Below are positions 8,426 to 16,761 of a stretch of DNA of 64,000 nt, in pieces; position 1 is the first letter of the stretch, and each line of letters starts with the position of its first letter. The DNA lies in the NCBI GenBank assembly GCA_963764525.1, contig CAVXTC010000029.1, positions 124,001 through 188,000 on the forward strand, written 5' to 3'. Source of the stretch: DATDIC01 sp963764525. GTDB taxonomy: Bacteria; Pseudomonadota; Alphaproteobacteria; Acetobacterales; Acetobacteraceae. A program made the translations under genes and the position numbers. The notes beneath the pieces are model-generated. The model searched no databases. It worked only from the letters and a program-made list of their open reading frames with translations, and had not been told where the DNA came from.

Positions 8426-9487
8426 ATGTCAAAGATCCCTCGAACCCCGCCAAAAAGCTGCCGAACTGTCCAGATACTGGCGTTCCCCTCGGTGCAGTTG
8501 CTGGACGTCAGCGGTCCGCTTCAGGTGTTCGCCTCGGCCAATGAACTGGCCTGCGCCGGCGTTCGAACCCCACCATATGCGCCGTGCGTGATCGCGCCGG
8601 GGCCGGCGCCGGTTTCATCGGCCGGACTGGCGCTGGGGGCGGCGCCCCTGCCGCCGGCCGCGGGCCCGGTGGATACGCTGATCATCGCCGGCGGCCCGGG
8701 GGTGCACGAGATTGCCAATGATCCGGTCTTGGTCCCGTGGCTGGGCGCGCACGCCCGGAACGCGCGCCGAGTTGCCTCGGTCTGCACCGGCGCCTTCCTG
8801 TTGGCGGCGACCGGCCTGTTGGACGGCCGGCGAGCGGTAACTCACTGGCGATGGTGCGCGGAACTTGCCCGCCGGTTTCCCGCTGTGAAGGTTGAAGCCG
8901 ATCCGATCTTCATCGAGGACGGGGGGATCTGGACCTCGGCCGGAGTCACAGCGGGGATCGATCTCGCTCTGGCGCTGGTGGAGCAGGATCTCGGTCGATC
9001 GGCTGCGCTGGACGTTGCCCGCGAACTTGTCGTGTTTCTCAAGCGCCCTGGCGGGCAAGCCCAGTTCAGCGCGGCGCTGAACCTGCAGCGCGCCGAGCCG
9101 CGCTTCGACCGGCTGCACGACTGGATCGGCGGCAATCTGGACCACGACCTGTCGGCCGCGGCGCTGAGCGCCCGAGCGGCCATGAGCGAGCGCAGCTTCC
9201 TGCGGCACTACAAAAGCGCGACCGGCGCCACTCCGGCGCGCATGGTGGAACGGTTGCGGGTGGAAGCAGCACGCCAACTGCTCAGCGATACGGCGCTGTC
9301 GATCAAGCAGATCGCCGGCCGGTGCGGCTTCCGATCGGAAGAAACGATGCGGCGAAGCTTCATGCGCCTGTTATCAGTCAATCCTCAGACGTATCGGGAG
9401 CGTTTTCCGCCGCAAATGGCAGCGCTTCGGGATTCGTTTTCGGACCTTGAGCGAATGCCTGACGCGCTCAGGCCAGTTCCGTCCTGA
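8426..9487 (+). CDS. GlxA-family AraC-type transcriptional regulator with DJ-1/PfpI sensor domain
   Basis: 353 residues from ATG 8426. Residues about 15-190 form a DJ-1/PfpI domain (VQILAFPSVQLLDVSGPLQVFA, RRVASVCTGAFLLAATGLLDGR). The C-terminal third is an AraC helix-turn-helix pair (AALSARAAMSERSFLRHYK and IKQIAGRCGFRSEETMRRSF). In GlxA proteins the amidotransferase-like domain usually senses a small molecule rather than acting as an enzyme. It probably controls the divergent DJ-1 gene. Its last 20 bases overlap the convergent histidine kinase end. Confidence 0.85.
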   Translation: MSKIPRTPPKSCRTVQILAFPSVQLLDVSGPLQVFASANELACAGVRTPPYAPCVIAPGPAPVSSAGLALGAAPLPPAAGPVDTLIIAGGPGVHEIANDPVLVPWLGAHARNARRVASVCTGAFLLAATGLLDGRRAVTHWRWCAELARRFPAVKVEADPIFIEDGGIWTSAGVTAGIDLALALVEQDLGRSAALDVARELVVFLKRPGGQAQFSAALNLQRAEPRFDRLHDWIGGNLDHDLSAAALSARAAMSERSFLRHYKSATGATPARMVERLRVEAARQLLSDTALSIKQIAGRCGFRSEETMRRSFMRLLSVNPQTYRERFPPQMAALRDSFSDLERMPDALRPVPS

Positions 9488-12400
9488 GCGCGGCACGCAA
9501 GGCCTCGGCCGTGCGCGTCAGCTCGATATCGATCGTCACGGCACCTGGCGCCTCACGCAATCGGCGACCCAGCGACGCCAGCCCGTAATTCGCGCAAAGC
9601 CCCGCCATGGCGTGAATAGCCGCGGATGCGGCGGGCTTGTCCGCGGACGCCTCGCCGCGGCGAAGCTGCTCCAGGAGCTCCGACATCGCTGACAGGCATT
9701 CCTGAGCGAGCCGGGCCAGTGAAGCGGGCGGCACGGTTTGACGGAGTTCAGCCAGCCGGTCCTCATCCAGCACCGGCGTATCGGCTGTTGGCGGCGACAG
9801 CGCGACCGCCGCACCCGCGCACGACTGCCGCCACACGCATTGCGCAATAGCGTCTCGCAGCTCCGGCTGGCGCAAGCCTTTGGGCAGGACATCCTGCATA
9901 CCGGCCGCGACGCATGCCGCGATCGCAGCTTCGGTTCGATCACCGGTCAGCCCGAGCATGGGGGTGGCATGGTTCGGTCCGTCCATGGCACGAACCAACC
10001 GCGCCAACTCGGCGCCTGCCATGTCGGGGAGATGCAGGTCCAGCAGCACGAGATCGTATGGCGCCTGCGCCAGTTCCCGTAACGCGGTGGCTCCGTCGCC
10101 CACACCGGCGACCATGTGCCCGTCGTGGCGGAGCAGCAGGGTGGTGACCAGTCGGCTGGATACCGAGTCCTCCACCAACAGGATACGGGTGCGCGGCAGC
10201 GGATGTGCGGCTGGCCGGCTTTCGGCGGGCTCCGGAAGCAGGGGAAGCGTCAGCCAGAATACATTGCCTCCGGACGGTGCCGCGCTGCAGCCGATCGCAC
10301 CGCCCATCAGCATCATCAACTGACGGCAGATGGCGAGACCAAGACCGCTGCCCGGGTGCGTCTCAGGCCGATTGTCCGGAGCCTCGCTCCGTTTGCCGGA
10401 GACAGTCGGCGGCGTGCGCTCAGCCGGTTCGGAGTTCTCGTGCGGCGGCATGGATTTCCCGCCTTCGCGGGAATGATGGCAGGGGAAGTGGTAACGTTTG
10501 TTACGGAAAACTGGGTGAACGGTTCGAACAGACGCTCTCGCTGGCCTGGCGGAATTGGCGGCCCGGGATCGCTGACCGACAGCCGCAGTGTCCGGACAGC
10601 GCCGCCGGATTTCAAGGCTGGCATGCAGCACCACTTCGCCGGGGTCGGCGTATTGCACGGCGTTCGCCAGCAGGTTCACGATCACCTGCCGCAAGCGGCC
10701 GGAATCGGCGATCAGCACCTCCGGCGCGTCATCGGCGATCGCCAGACGAAGCCGCGAACCTCGCAGCTCCGCCCGCGGACGCAGCATCGTCAACGCGCTT
10801 TCCAGCAATGGGCGGAGCTGAAACCGGTTCGGACGCAGCGCGAGTTGGCCCGCTTCGATCTTCGACAGATCCAGGATGTCATCCACCAGGCCAAGCAACG
10901 CGTCGCCGGAGCGTTGCGCCGCGTCCAGCGCAGCGGATCGGGCAGCTTGCATGCCCGGCTCGGCGAGCAGGTCCAGGCTGTTCAGCAGGGCGTGCAGCGG
11001 CGTTCGGATCTCGTGGCTGACCATCGCGGCGAAGCGCATCTTGCTCGCGGTTGCCGCCTCGGCCTCGGCGCGGGCGTGGCGCAACGCATTCTCGGCCAGC
11101 TTGCGCGCGGTAATATCGGTGATGAGTGTAACGAAACCGCCGCCGGGTACCGCTTTCCGGTGCAGCTCGACGACCCGGCCGTCGGGTCGGACGCGCTCGA
11201 GGGTACCGAGCAGACCGCCCGACCGCAGCAGCCCCATCCGGCGGGCGACCTCTGCGTCAACATCGACATTGCCGAACTCACCCGCCTCGGCCTGGGCCCG
11301 CAAGAGCTGCTCCATCGGAAGGCCGGCGAGAGCCAGGTCGGCCGGTATCCCGGCAAGCTCGACGAACTGGTAGTTCCAGGTGACCACACGCAGCTCCGCA
11401 TCGAGCATCATCACGCCGTCCGACATGCCAGCCAGGACCGCGGCGAGTTGGGCGGTATGCGCGTCGGCCCCGCTGCGCGCCGCTTGCAGGTCGGCATTGG
11501 CGGCGGCAAGCGCGGCGCCATCGCGCACCAGGCGTCGCTCGCGCCGGGCGGCCAGCTGTACTTCGAACAGCAAGGTGGCGGCGATCAACAGCACCAGCGC
11601 GGTGATACCGCCGGCAAACAGGATCACCGCTCGCACCGGCTTGGCCGCCCATCGCGATGCCTGGGCCCGATCGATGCCGACCGCCAAATCCAGGCCCTGC
11701 GATGCAATGCGGCAAAAGCCGTAGATCCGCTCGATCGCCTGCGGTATCACGCGACCGGTCCACACGCCTTCCGGCGTTGCCTGCATCGCGGCAAACAGTC
11801 CGGACTTCGCGATGGAGATGTCGGGCGGCGCGGCGACCGGCCCCAGGGTCACCCGCACCCGACCATCCGCCAACCCAACCACGCCGACCAGGCTGCCCGG
11901 CCCAAGATCGGCCAGATTGAAGCCGCCGGTCAGCACATCGATCGGTTCCATCAACCCGATCGTGCCGGCAAATCGTCCGTCCCGGTCGCGGAGTCCGCGC
12001 AGCAGGTTGAGCTGCCACTTGTCGGTGACCGGCCCGATAGCAGCGCGCCCGATATAGAGCCGATCGGTGTTGGAACCGGGGGCGCTGGCCTCCTGAAACG
12101 CCTCGGTTTGCGCGATGTCGCGGCCGACCATCGGGCCGAGGCTGGACTTCACGATAACCCCGCGCGCATCGGTGAAGAATAGGGCGGCCGTTCGAGGCAG
12201 CAGAGCGGCCCGCCGGCGCCATTCCACCACGCTGAATGCGGCCGGATCCTGCCGCCATTCCTCGGTGAGAATCCGCAGCGTCTGATCCTCCCCGGCAAGC
12301 TGCCGGCCCAATTCCTCGGCGAACAGCAGGGCGCGGCCTTGAGCCAAGGTTTCCGCGTGGCGGATAGCAATGGTCCGTTCGGAGCGGATGACACCAAGCG

Positions 12401-12491
12401 TGTCGAGCCAGACCAGCGCGAGCAGCGCCGCGGCGCCGGCCACGATCGCCAGCGAGCCGACGCGGAGCCCATATCCGTGCCGCCCGGTCAC
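9468..12491 (-). CDS. Membrane hybrid sensor histidine kinase with receiver and Hpt domains; ATPase domain disrupted
   Basis: The open frame is 1007 residues. Order: span at about 12-34, extracytoplasmic dCache-like sensor, second span (about 287-310), PAS (about 345-460), dimerisation domain with MVSHEIRTPLH (His about 491), ATPase domain, receiver with VLLDLHLPDM (Asp about 817), and Hpt with IHAMAGLCANYG (His about 959). The ATPase N-box (VNLLANAVQYADPGE) and G2 box (PGSGLGLAI) are in the main frame. The G1 box (SVSDPGPPIPPGQRERLFEPFTQ) is read only in another frame, after an extra base near 10607. A dispersed palindromic repeat sits between G1 and G2. As written, the kinase core should not fold normally. 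Whether this is decay or a sequencing indel next to a real insertion is open. Confidence 0.75.
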   Translation of the reverse strand: MTGRHGYGLRVGSLAIVAGAAALLALVWLDTLGVIRSERTIAIRHAETLAQGRALLFAEELGRQLAGEDQTLRILTEEWRQDPAAFSVVEWRRRAALLPRTAALFFTDARGVIVKSSLGPMVGRDIAQTEAFQEASAPGSNTDRLYIGRAAIGPVTDKWQLNLLRGLRDRDGRFAGTIGLMEPIDVLTGGFNLADLGPGSLVGVVGLADGRVRVTLGPVAAPPDISIAKSGLFAAMQATPEGVWTGRVIPQAIERIYGFCRIASQGLDLAVGIDRAQASRWAAKPVRAVILFAGGITALVLLIAATLLFEVQLAARRERRLVRDGAALAAANADLQAARSGADAHTAQLAAVLAGMSDGVMMLDAELRVVTWNYQFVELAGIPADLALAGLPMEQLLRAQAEAGEFGNVDVDAEVARRMGLLRSGGLLGTLERVRPDGRVVELHRKAVPGGGFVTLITDITARKLAENALRHARAEAEAATASKMRFAAMVSHEIRTPLHALLNSLDLLAEPGMQAARSAALDAAQRSGDALLGLVDDILDLSKIEAGQLALRPNRFQLRPLLESALTMLRPRAELRGSRLRLAIADDAPEVLIADSGRLRQVIVNLLANAVQYADPGEVVLHASLEIRRRCPDTAAVGQRSRAANSARPARASVRTVHPVFRNKRYHFPCHHSREGGKSMPPHENSEPAERTPPTVSGKRSEAPDNRPETHPGSGLGLAICRQLMMLMGGAIGCSAAPSGGNVFWLTLPLLPEPAESRPAAHPLPRTRILLVEDSVSSRLVTTLLLRHDGHMVAGVGDGATALRELAQAPYDLVLLDLHLPDMAGAELARLVRAMDGPNHATPMLGLTGDRTEAAIAACVAAGMQDVLPKGLRQPELRDAIAQCVWRQSCAGAAVALSPPTADTPVLDEDRLAELRQTVPPASLARLAQECLSAMSELLEQLRRGEASADKPAASAAIHAMAGLCANYGLASLGRRLREAPGAVTIDIELTRTAEALRAALRTELA
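10456..10482 (-). repeat. HSREGG-type palindromic repeat inside the kinase gene
   Basis: The core CATTCCCGCGAAGGCGGGAA (read on the minus strand) is the same family as the copies near 21.5, 35.6 and 49.6 kb. In the main frame it reads CHHSREGGKSMPP, inside what should be the ATP lid between the FTQ of the G1 region (about 10510) and PGSGLGLAI (about 10350). The extra sequence around it is roughly 150 bp. Confidence 0.75.
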
Positions 12492-12727
12492 CGGCCAGCA
12501 CGCGCGAGGCGGGGTGGGTGCATTCTGGATTGGCCCGCCGGTTCGGGTGTCGGCGCCGGGACGTCGCGCCCGGCGTTGTCATAACGAGACGCGTCGATGA
12601 AAGACAATCACCAGGTGCGGCGCTTGCCCCGGCCGCTGACCAATGCGAAGGTCCGGCGCGAATGTCGCGCCACATTTCAGGCCGGCGCAGACCGCGCTGG
12701 CGCCCGTTGCGTCATCACGAGGACAGA

Positions 12728-13942
12728 ATGGCAAAGATCAAGGTGAAAACCCCGGTCGTCGAGCTGGACGGGGATGAGATGACCCGCATCATCTGGGGGT
12801 TCATCAAGGAGAAACTCATTCTGCCGTACCTGGATATCGACCTGAAATACTTCGATCTGGGCATCGAGTATCGCGACCAGACGGACGACCAGGTGACCGT
12901 CGATGCGGCGAAGGCCATCGCGCAGTACGGCGTTGGCGTGAAATGCGCCACGATCACGCCGGACGAGGCGCGGGTACATGAGTTCGGCCTGAAGCGGATG
13001 TACCGCAGCCCGAACGGCACCATCCGCAATATCCTGGATGGCACCATCTTTCGCGAGCCGATCATCTGCAAGAACGTGCCGCGGCTGGTGCCGCACTGGA
13101 CCAGGCCGATCGTGATCGGACGACATGCTTACGGCGACATCTATCGCGCCGTCGAGATGAAAATCCCCGGTGCGGGCAAGGTGACGCTGACGTATCAGCC
13201 GGCTGGCGGCGGTCCGGCGCAGACGCTGGATGTGCATGACTTCAAGGATGCCGGCGTGGCCATGGCGATGCACAACACGCGCGAGTCGATCGAGGGATTC
13301 GCCCGCGCGTCGTTCAATTACGGGCTGCAGCGCGGCTGGCCGGTCTATCTATCGACCAAGAACACCATCCTGAAAGCCTATGACGGCTACTTCAAGGATT
13401 TGTTCCAGGAGATTTTCGACCGCGAGTTCAAGGCGGATTTCGACAAGCGGCATCTGACTTACGAGCACCGCCTGATCGACGACATGGTGGCGCAGGCGCT
13501 GAAATGGAACGGCGGCTACGTCTGGGCGTGCAAGAACTACGACGGCGACGTGCAGAGCGATACCGTGGCGCAGGGGTTCGGCTCGTTGGGGCTGATGACG
13601 TCCGTGCTGATGAGCCCGAATGGACGGACGGTGGAAAGCGAGGCCGCGCACGGCACGGTGACGCGGCATTATCGCCAGCATCAGAAGGGGCAGGAGACTT
13701 CCACCAACCCGATCGCCTCGATCTTCGCCTGGACACGCGGGCTGGCCTATCGCGGGCGGTTCGACGACACGCCCGACGTGACGCGATTTGCCGACACGCT
13801 GGAGCGGGTTTGCGTGGAAACGGTGGAATCCGGTTTCATGACCAAGGATTTGGCGGTGCTGATCGGGCCGGAGCAGAAATGGCTGAACACCCAGGCTTTC
13901 CTCGGCAAGATCGACGACAACCTGAAGACGGCGATGAAGTAG
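12728..13942 (+). CDS. icd: NADP-dependent isocitrate dehydrogenase
   Basis: 404 residues. It converts isocitrate to 2-oxoglutarate in the TCA cycle. The start VKTPVVELDGDEMTRIIW and the block NYDGDVQSDTVAQGFGSLGLM near residue 270 are those of the homodimeric, eukaryote-like IDH used by alphaproteobacteria. ATG 12728 follows CACGAGGACAG; upstream in-frame codons back to 12518 show no family similarity. Isocitrate lyase, which competes for the same substrate, is encoded at 41.9 kb with a likely dedicated regulator. Confidence 0.95.
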   Translation: MAKIKVKTPVVELDGDEMTRIIWGFIKEKLILPYLDIDLKYFDLGIEYRDQTDDQVTVDAAKAIAQYGVGVKCATITPDEARVHEFGLKRMYRSPNGTIRNILDGTIFREPIICKNVPRLVPHWTRPIVIGRHAYGDIYRAVEMKIPGAGKVTLTYQPAGGGPAQTLDVHDFKDAGVAMAMHNTRESIEGFARASFNYGLQRGWPVYLSTKNTILKAYDGYFKDLFQEIFDREFKADFDKRHLTYEHRLIDDMVAQALKWNGGYVWACKNYDGDVQSDTVAQGFGSLGLMTSVLMSPNGRTVESEAAHGTVTRHYRQHQKGQETSTNPIASIFAWTRGLAYRGRFDDTPDVTRFADTLERVCVETVESGFMTKDLAVLIGPEQKWLNTQAFLGKIDDNLKTAMK

Positions 13943-13958
13943 CCATAAGGGAAGCGCC

Positions 13959-14821
13959 ATGAACGATCCGTCCGAGATTGCCGGTCTGCGCCGCTTTCCG
14001 TTGGCTCGGAGGGGGTTCGTGATGACCTCGCTGATCAGCGGCTTCACGTTGGCGACCACCACCGTGGAGGCGCAGGCGATCCACACCGACACGACGGGGC
14101 TGGTCGCCGGAGAGGTGCAAATCCCGGTTTCGGATGGGCATCTGCCCGGCTATGCGGCACGGCCATCCGCCGGCGATCAGCATGCGATCATCCTGGTGAT
14201 CGAAGAGATTTTCGGGGTGAACGCGTATCTTCAGGACGTCTGTCGCCGTTTGCCAAGGCCGGCTATCTGGCGGTGGCACCGGAGATCTACGCACGGCTGG
14301 GCGATTTATCGAAGATGACGGACCAGGCCGTGGTGATGCGGGACGTGATCGGGAAGGCGCCGGACGCCCAGATCATGAGCGACCTCGATGCGACGGCGGC
14401 CTGGGCGGCGAACAGTCACGGCGACGCGACGCGGCTCGGGGTGAACGGGTTCTGCCGCGGCGGACGCGACGTGTGGCTGTACGCGGCGCACAATCCGCGG
14501 CTCAAGGCGGCGGTTTCCTGGTACGGCATCCTCGATGGACGGACCAGCGACATTCAACCTGTCAAAGCGATCGACGTGGCCGACAAGCTGCTGTGCCCGC
14601 TGCTGGGGCTTTATGGCGGGCAGGATGCGAGCAATCCGCTACCGCTGGTGCATGAGGCCGAAGCCCGGGCGAAACAGGCCGGCAAGACGGTGGAGATCAT
14701 AATCTACCCGGACGCGCCGCATGGCTTCCATGCCGACTACCGGCCCAGCTATCGCGAGGCGGACGCCAAGGACGGCTGGCAGCGCGCGCTGGCGTGGTTC
14801 AGGCAGTACGGGGTCGCCTGA
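13959..14821 (+). CDS. Dienelactone hydrolase family protein, one frameshift
   Basis: An alpha/beta hydrolase read in two frames joined near 14250. The first frame holds VQIPVSDGHLPGYAARP and VIEEIFGV. The second holds the rest: PEIYARLGDLS, the nucleophile elbow VNGFCRGGRDVWLYAA with the DLH-type cysteine, and YPDAPHGFHADYRPSY with the catalytic histidine region. One T added at CGTTTGCC restores a protein of about 287 residues. Residues about 15-35 could be a Tat/Sec-type leader (LARRGFVMTSLISG). Members hydrolyse dienelactones or other esters. The stop overlaps the next start (TGATG), so the two genes are translationally coupled. Confidence 0.75.
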
Positions 14822-15258
14822 TGCCCGATGACGAAGCGGGTGTCCGCCGCTGGTTCGAGACGCTTGCGGCGCATGTGCAGGCGGTGGATTTCGCCGGGGC
14901 GCGGCCGATCTTTGCGGCCGACATGGTTGCGTTCGGCACGTTTACCGATTTCATGACCGGGCGCGATGCCGCCGAGCAGGCGCAATGGCGGAATGTCTGG
15001 CCGCATATCGACGGCTTTCGCTGGCGGCCGGACATTCGCGTGATCGTCTCGCCGGATCGGTTGCAGGCGGTCGGAATGGGCGTGTTCGATTCCACCGGCT
15101 ACCGTCAGGACGGTTCGTCGTACGATCGCCCCGGGCGCGCCACGGTGGTATTCGTGCGGGACGGGACTGGCGCTCCGTGGGTTGCACAGCACACCCACAT
15201 GTCGCTGTTCCGCGACGTGCCGACCCAGTCGTTCAAGGGCAAGGTAGAGCGGCGGTAG
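14821..15258 (+). CDS. SnoaL/NTF2-like domain protein
   Basis: 145 residues with the shape of a single-domain NTF2-like protein: helical start (VRRWFETLAAHVQAVDFAGAR), FTDFMTGRDAAEQAQWRNVWPHIDGFRW, and beta strands ending APWVAQHTHMSLFRD. The family covers small isomerases, hydrolases and ligand binders, so the reaction is unknown. It starts on the stop codon of the dienelactone hydrolase-like gene and probably works with it. Confidence 0.7.
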   Translation: MPDDEAGVRRWFETLAAHVQAVDFAGARPIFAADMVAFGTFTDFMTGRDAAEQAQWRNVWPHIDGFRWRPDIRVIVSPDRLQAVGMGVFDSTGYRQDGSSYDRPGRATVVFVRDGTGAPWVAQHTHMSLFRDVPTQSFKGKVERR

Positions 15259-15380
15259 AGCCGGGCCAGTGTCGTTTTCCCTGTGGCGGACCTTCAGGTC
15301 GAAACCCCGTCTTCCAGGATTTCTCAAGCCGGCTCTCAGGAACCTCCGAATCATTTCGACAACCCCAGCCGTTCCTGCGA

Positions 15381-15785
15381 TCAGCCCTCGGCCGGCGGGG
15401 TCGTGAAGAACCAGGGATGGCCGCCGAGGTCACGTGCGGTGTAGGTGCGGCCATACGGCTCGTCACGCGGCGGATGGACGATCTCGGCGTCCGCATCCCG
15501 CGCGCGTGCGTGGTGCGCGTCCACATCGGCGAGATAGACGAAGATGCCCTGCGTCGCCGTCTGAGCACGGTTGGCACTCACCATGCGCCATTCTGTGCTG
15601 CCCTGCCCCATCATGATCCGCTGGCCATCGAGCGTCATTTGCGCGTGCATCCCACCATTCTTCGCGTGCCGCAGTTCTTCGATGAAACCGAAGGCACGTG
15701 CCAGCCAATCGAGCGCGGCGGGCACATCGTCATAGAAGAGATAAGGGATGATCTGGGTGCTGACAGTTGTCTGGGGGGTATCCAT
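15381..15785 (-). CDS. VOC/glyoxalase superfamily protein
   Basis: 134 residues. QIIPYLFYDDVPAALDWLARAFGF is the typical first beta-alpha-beta unit. The second unit is GIFVYLADVDAHHARAR, and the protein ends in RTYTARDLGGHPWFFT. It is closest in style to PhnB/glyoxalase-like proteins. ATG 15785 follows a strong AGGAGGAG, so the much longer open frame upstream is not used. The specific substrate is unknown. Confidence 0.8.
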   Translation of the reverse strand: MDTPQTTVSTQIIPYLFYDDVPAALDWLARAFGFIEELRHAKNGGMHAQMTLDGQRIMMGQGSTEWRMVSANRAQTATQGIFVYLADVDAHHARARDADAEIVHPPRDEPYGRTYTARDLGGHPWFFTTPPAEG

Positions 15786-15993
15786 TCTCTCCTCCTCTGG
15801 AACACGAGTGGCCGGGTCTTTGGAGATGTGCCGGAGCACGCCCACGCCACAACAACGAGACCCCACCGGGGTTTCGCCAATATCTCGTTGAACGCGATGT
15901 CGGTCCATCCACCCTGCCGATGCGGGCGCCACCCGGCCTGCGTCGGAGTCCGGCGATTTGATCCGGCATCGCCGCCGACTGATACTGCACAGC

Positions 15994-16761
15994 ATGACGC
16001 AGCCGGATCGGCCCGCCGCAACCGCCCCTTCGCTTGAACGCATCCTGATCACGCGGGAGGGCCTTGACGACGGCTCGCTGCTCGCCCGTGTGCGAGCCAA
16101 CCTGCTGCCGGGAATGACCGTGCGCAGCGATGCCGAGATCGAGGCGTCGCTGGATTCGATGCTGGCAAGCCAGGAAGCCGGCCAGGATTTGTGGCTGTTC
16201 GCCTACGGGTCGCTGATGTGGAACCCGGCGATTCGCACCGCCGGGTATCGCACCGCCCTGCTGCGCGGCTGGCACCGGCGGTTCTGCCTGTGGCTGGTCA
16301 TGGGCCGTGGCTCGCCCGAGCATCCGGGATTGATGCTGGCGCTGGCCCGCGGCGGCGCCTGTTACGGCGTGGCCTGGCGGATCGCCGCGGAGCAGGCCCG
16401 TCACGAACTGCTGCTGGTCTGGCGGCGCGAGATGTTCGGCCGCGCCTATCAGGCACGCTGGGTGCGGCTGACCACCGCGGACGGACCCATTCGCGCCATC
16501 ACGTTCGTCGCCAACCCGAAACACGAGCGCTACGACCTTGCGCTGACCGACGAAGCGACAGCGGCGCGGCTCGCCACGGCCGGCGGCGCGCTCGGCACCG
16601 GCGCTGAGTATTTGCGGGAAACGATCGGACATATGCGAGCGCTCGGGCTGCGCGACCGCGGGCTCGAGCGCATCGAGGCGCTGGTCGAACAGCGCCAGAC
16701 AGCCGAAAACGCGGCCGAAAGCCCGGCCGGAAACAAGGACACGGTATGCATTTCGACCTGA
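15994..16761 (+). CDS. ChaC-type glutathione-specific gamma-glutamylcyclotransferase
   Basis: 255 residues from ATG 15994. The substrate-loop signature WLFAYGSLMWNP is at about 66-77. The general-base glutamate is probably in GRGSPEHPGLMLAL (about 108). ChaC enzymes cleave cytosolic glutathione to 5-oxoproline and Cys-Gly. The gene end overlaps the start of the CydDC-like transporter by 16 bp, so the two are co-translated. This is a sensible pairing of glutathione breakdown with thiol export. Confidence 0.85.
   Translation: MTQPDRPAATAPSLERILITREGLDDGSLLARVRANLLPGMTVRSDAEIEASLDSMLASQEAGQDLWLFAYGSLMWNPAIRTAGYRTALLRGWHRRFCLWLVMGRGSPEHPGLMLALARGGACYGVAWRIAAEQARHELLLVWRREMFGRAYQARWVRLTTADGPIRAITFVANPKHERYDLALTDEATAARLATAGGALGTGAEYLRETIGHMRALGLRDRGLERIEALVEQRQTAENAAESPAGNKDTVCIST

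Noticed and set aside
10116..12182. Plus-strand open frame of 688 codons opposite the histidine kinase
   Set aside because: No recognisable motif; the minus strand carries a full multidomain kinase. Shadow.
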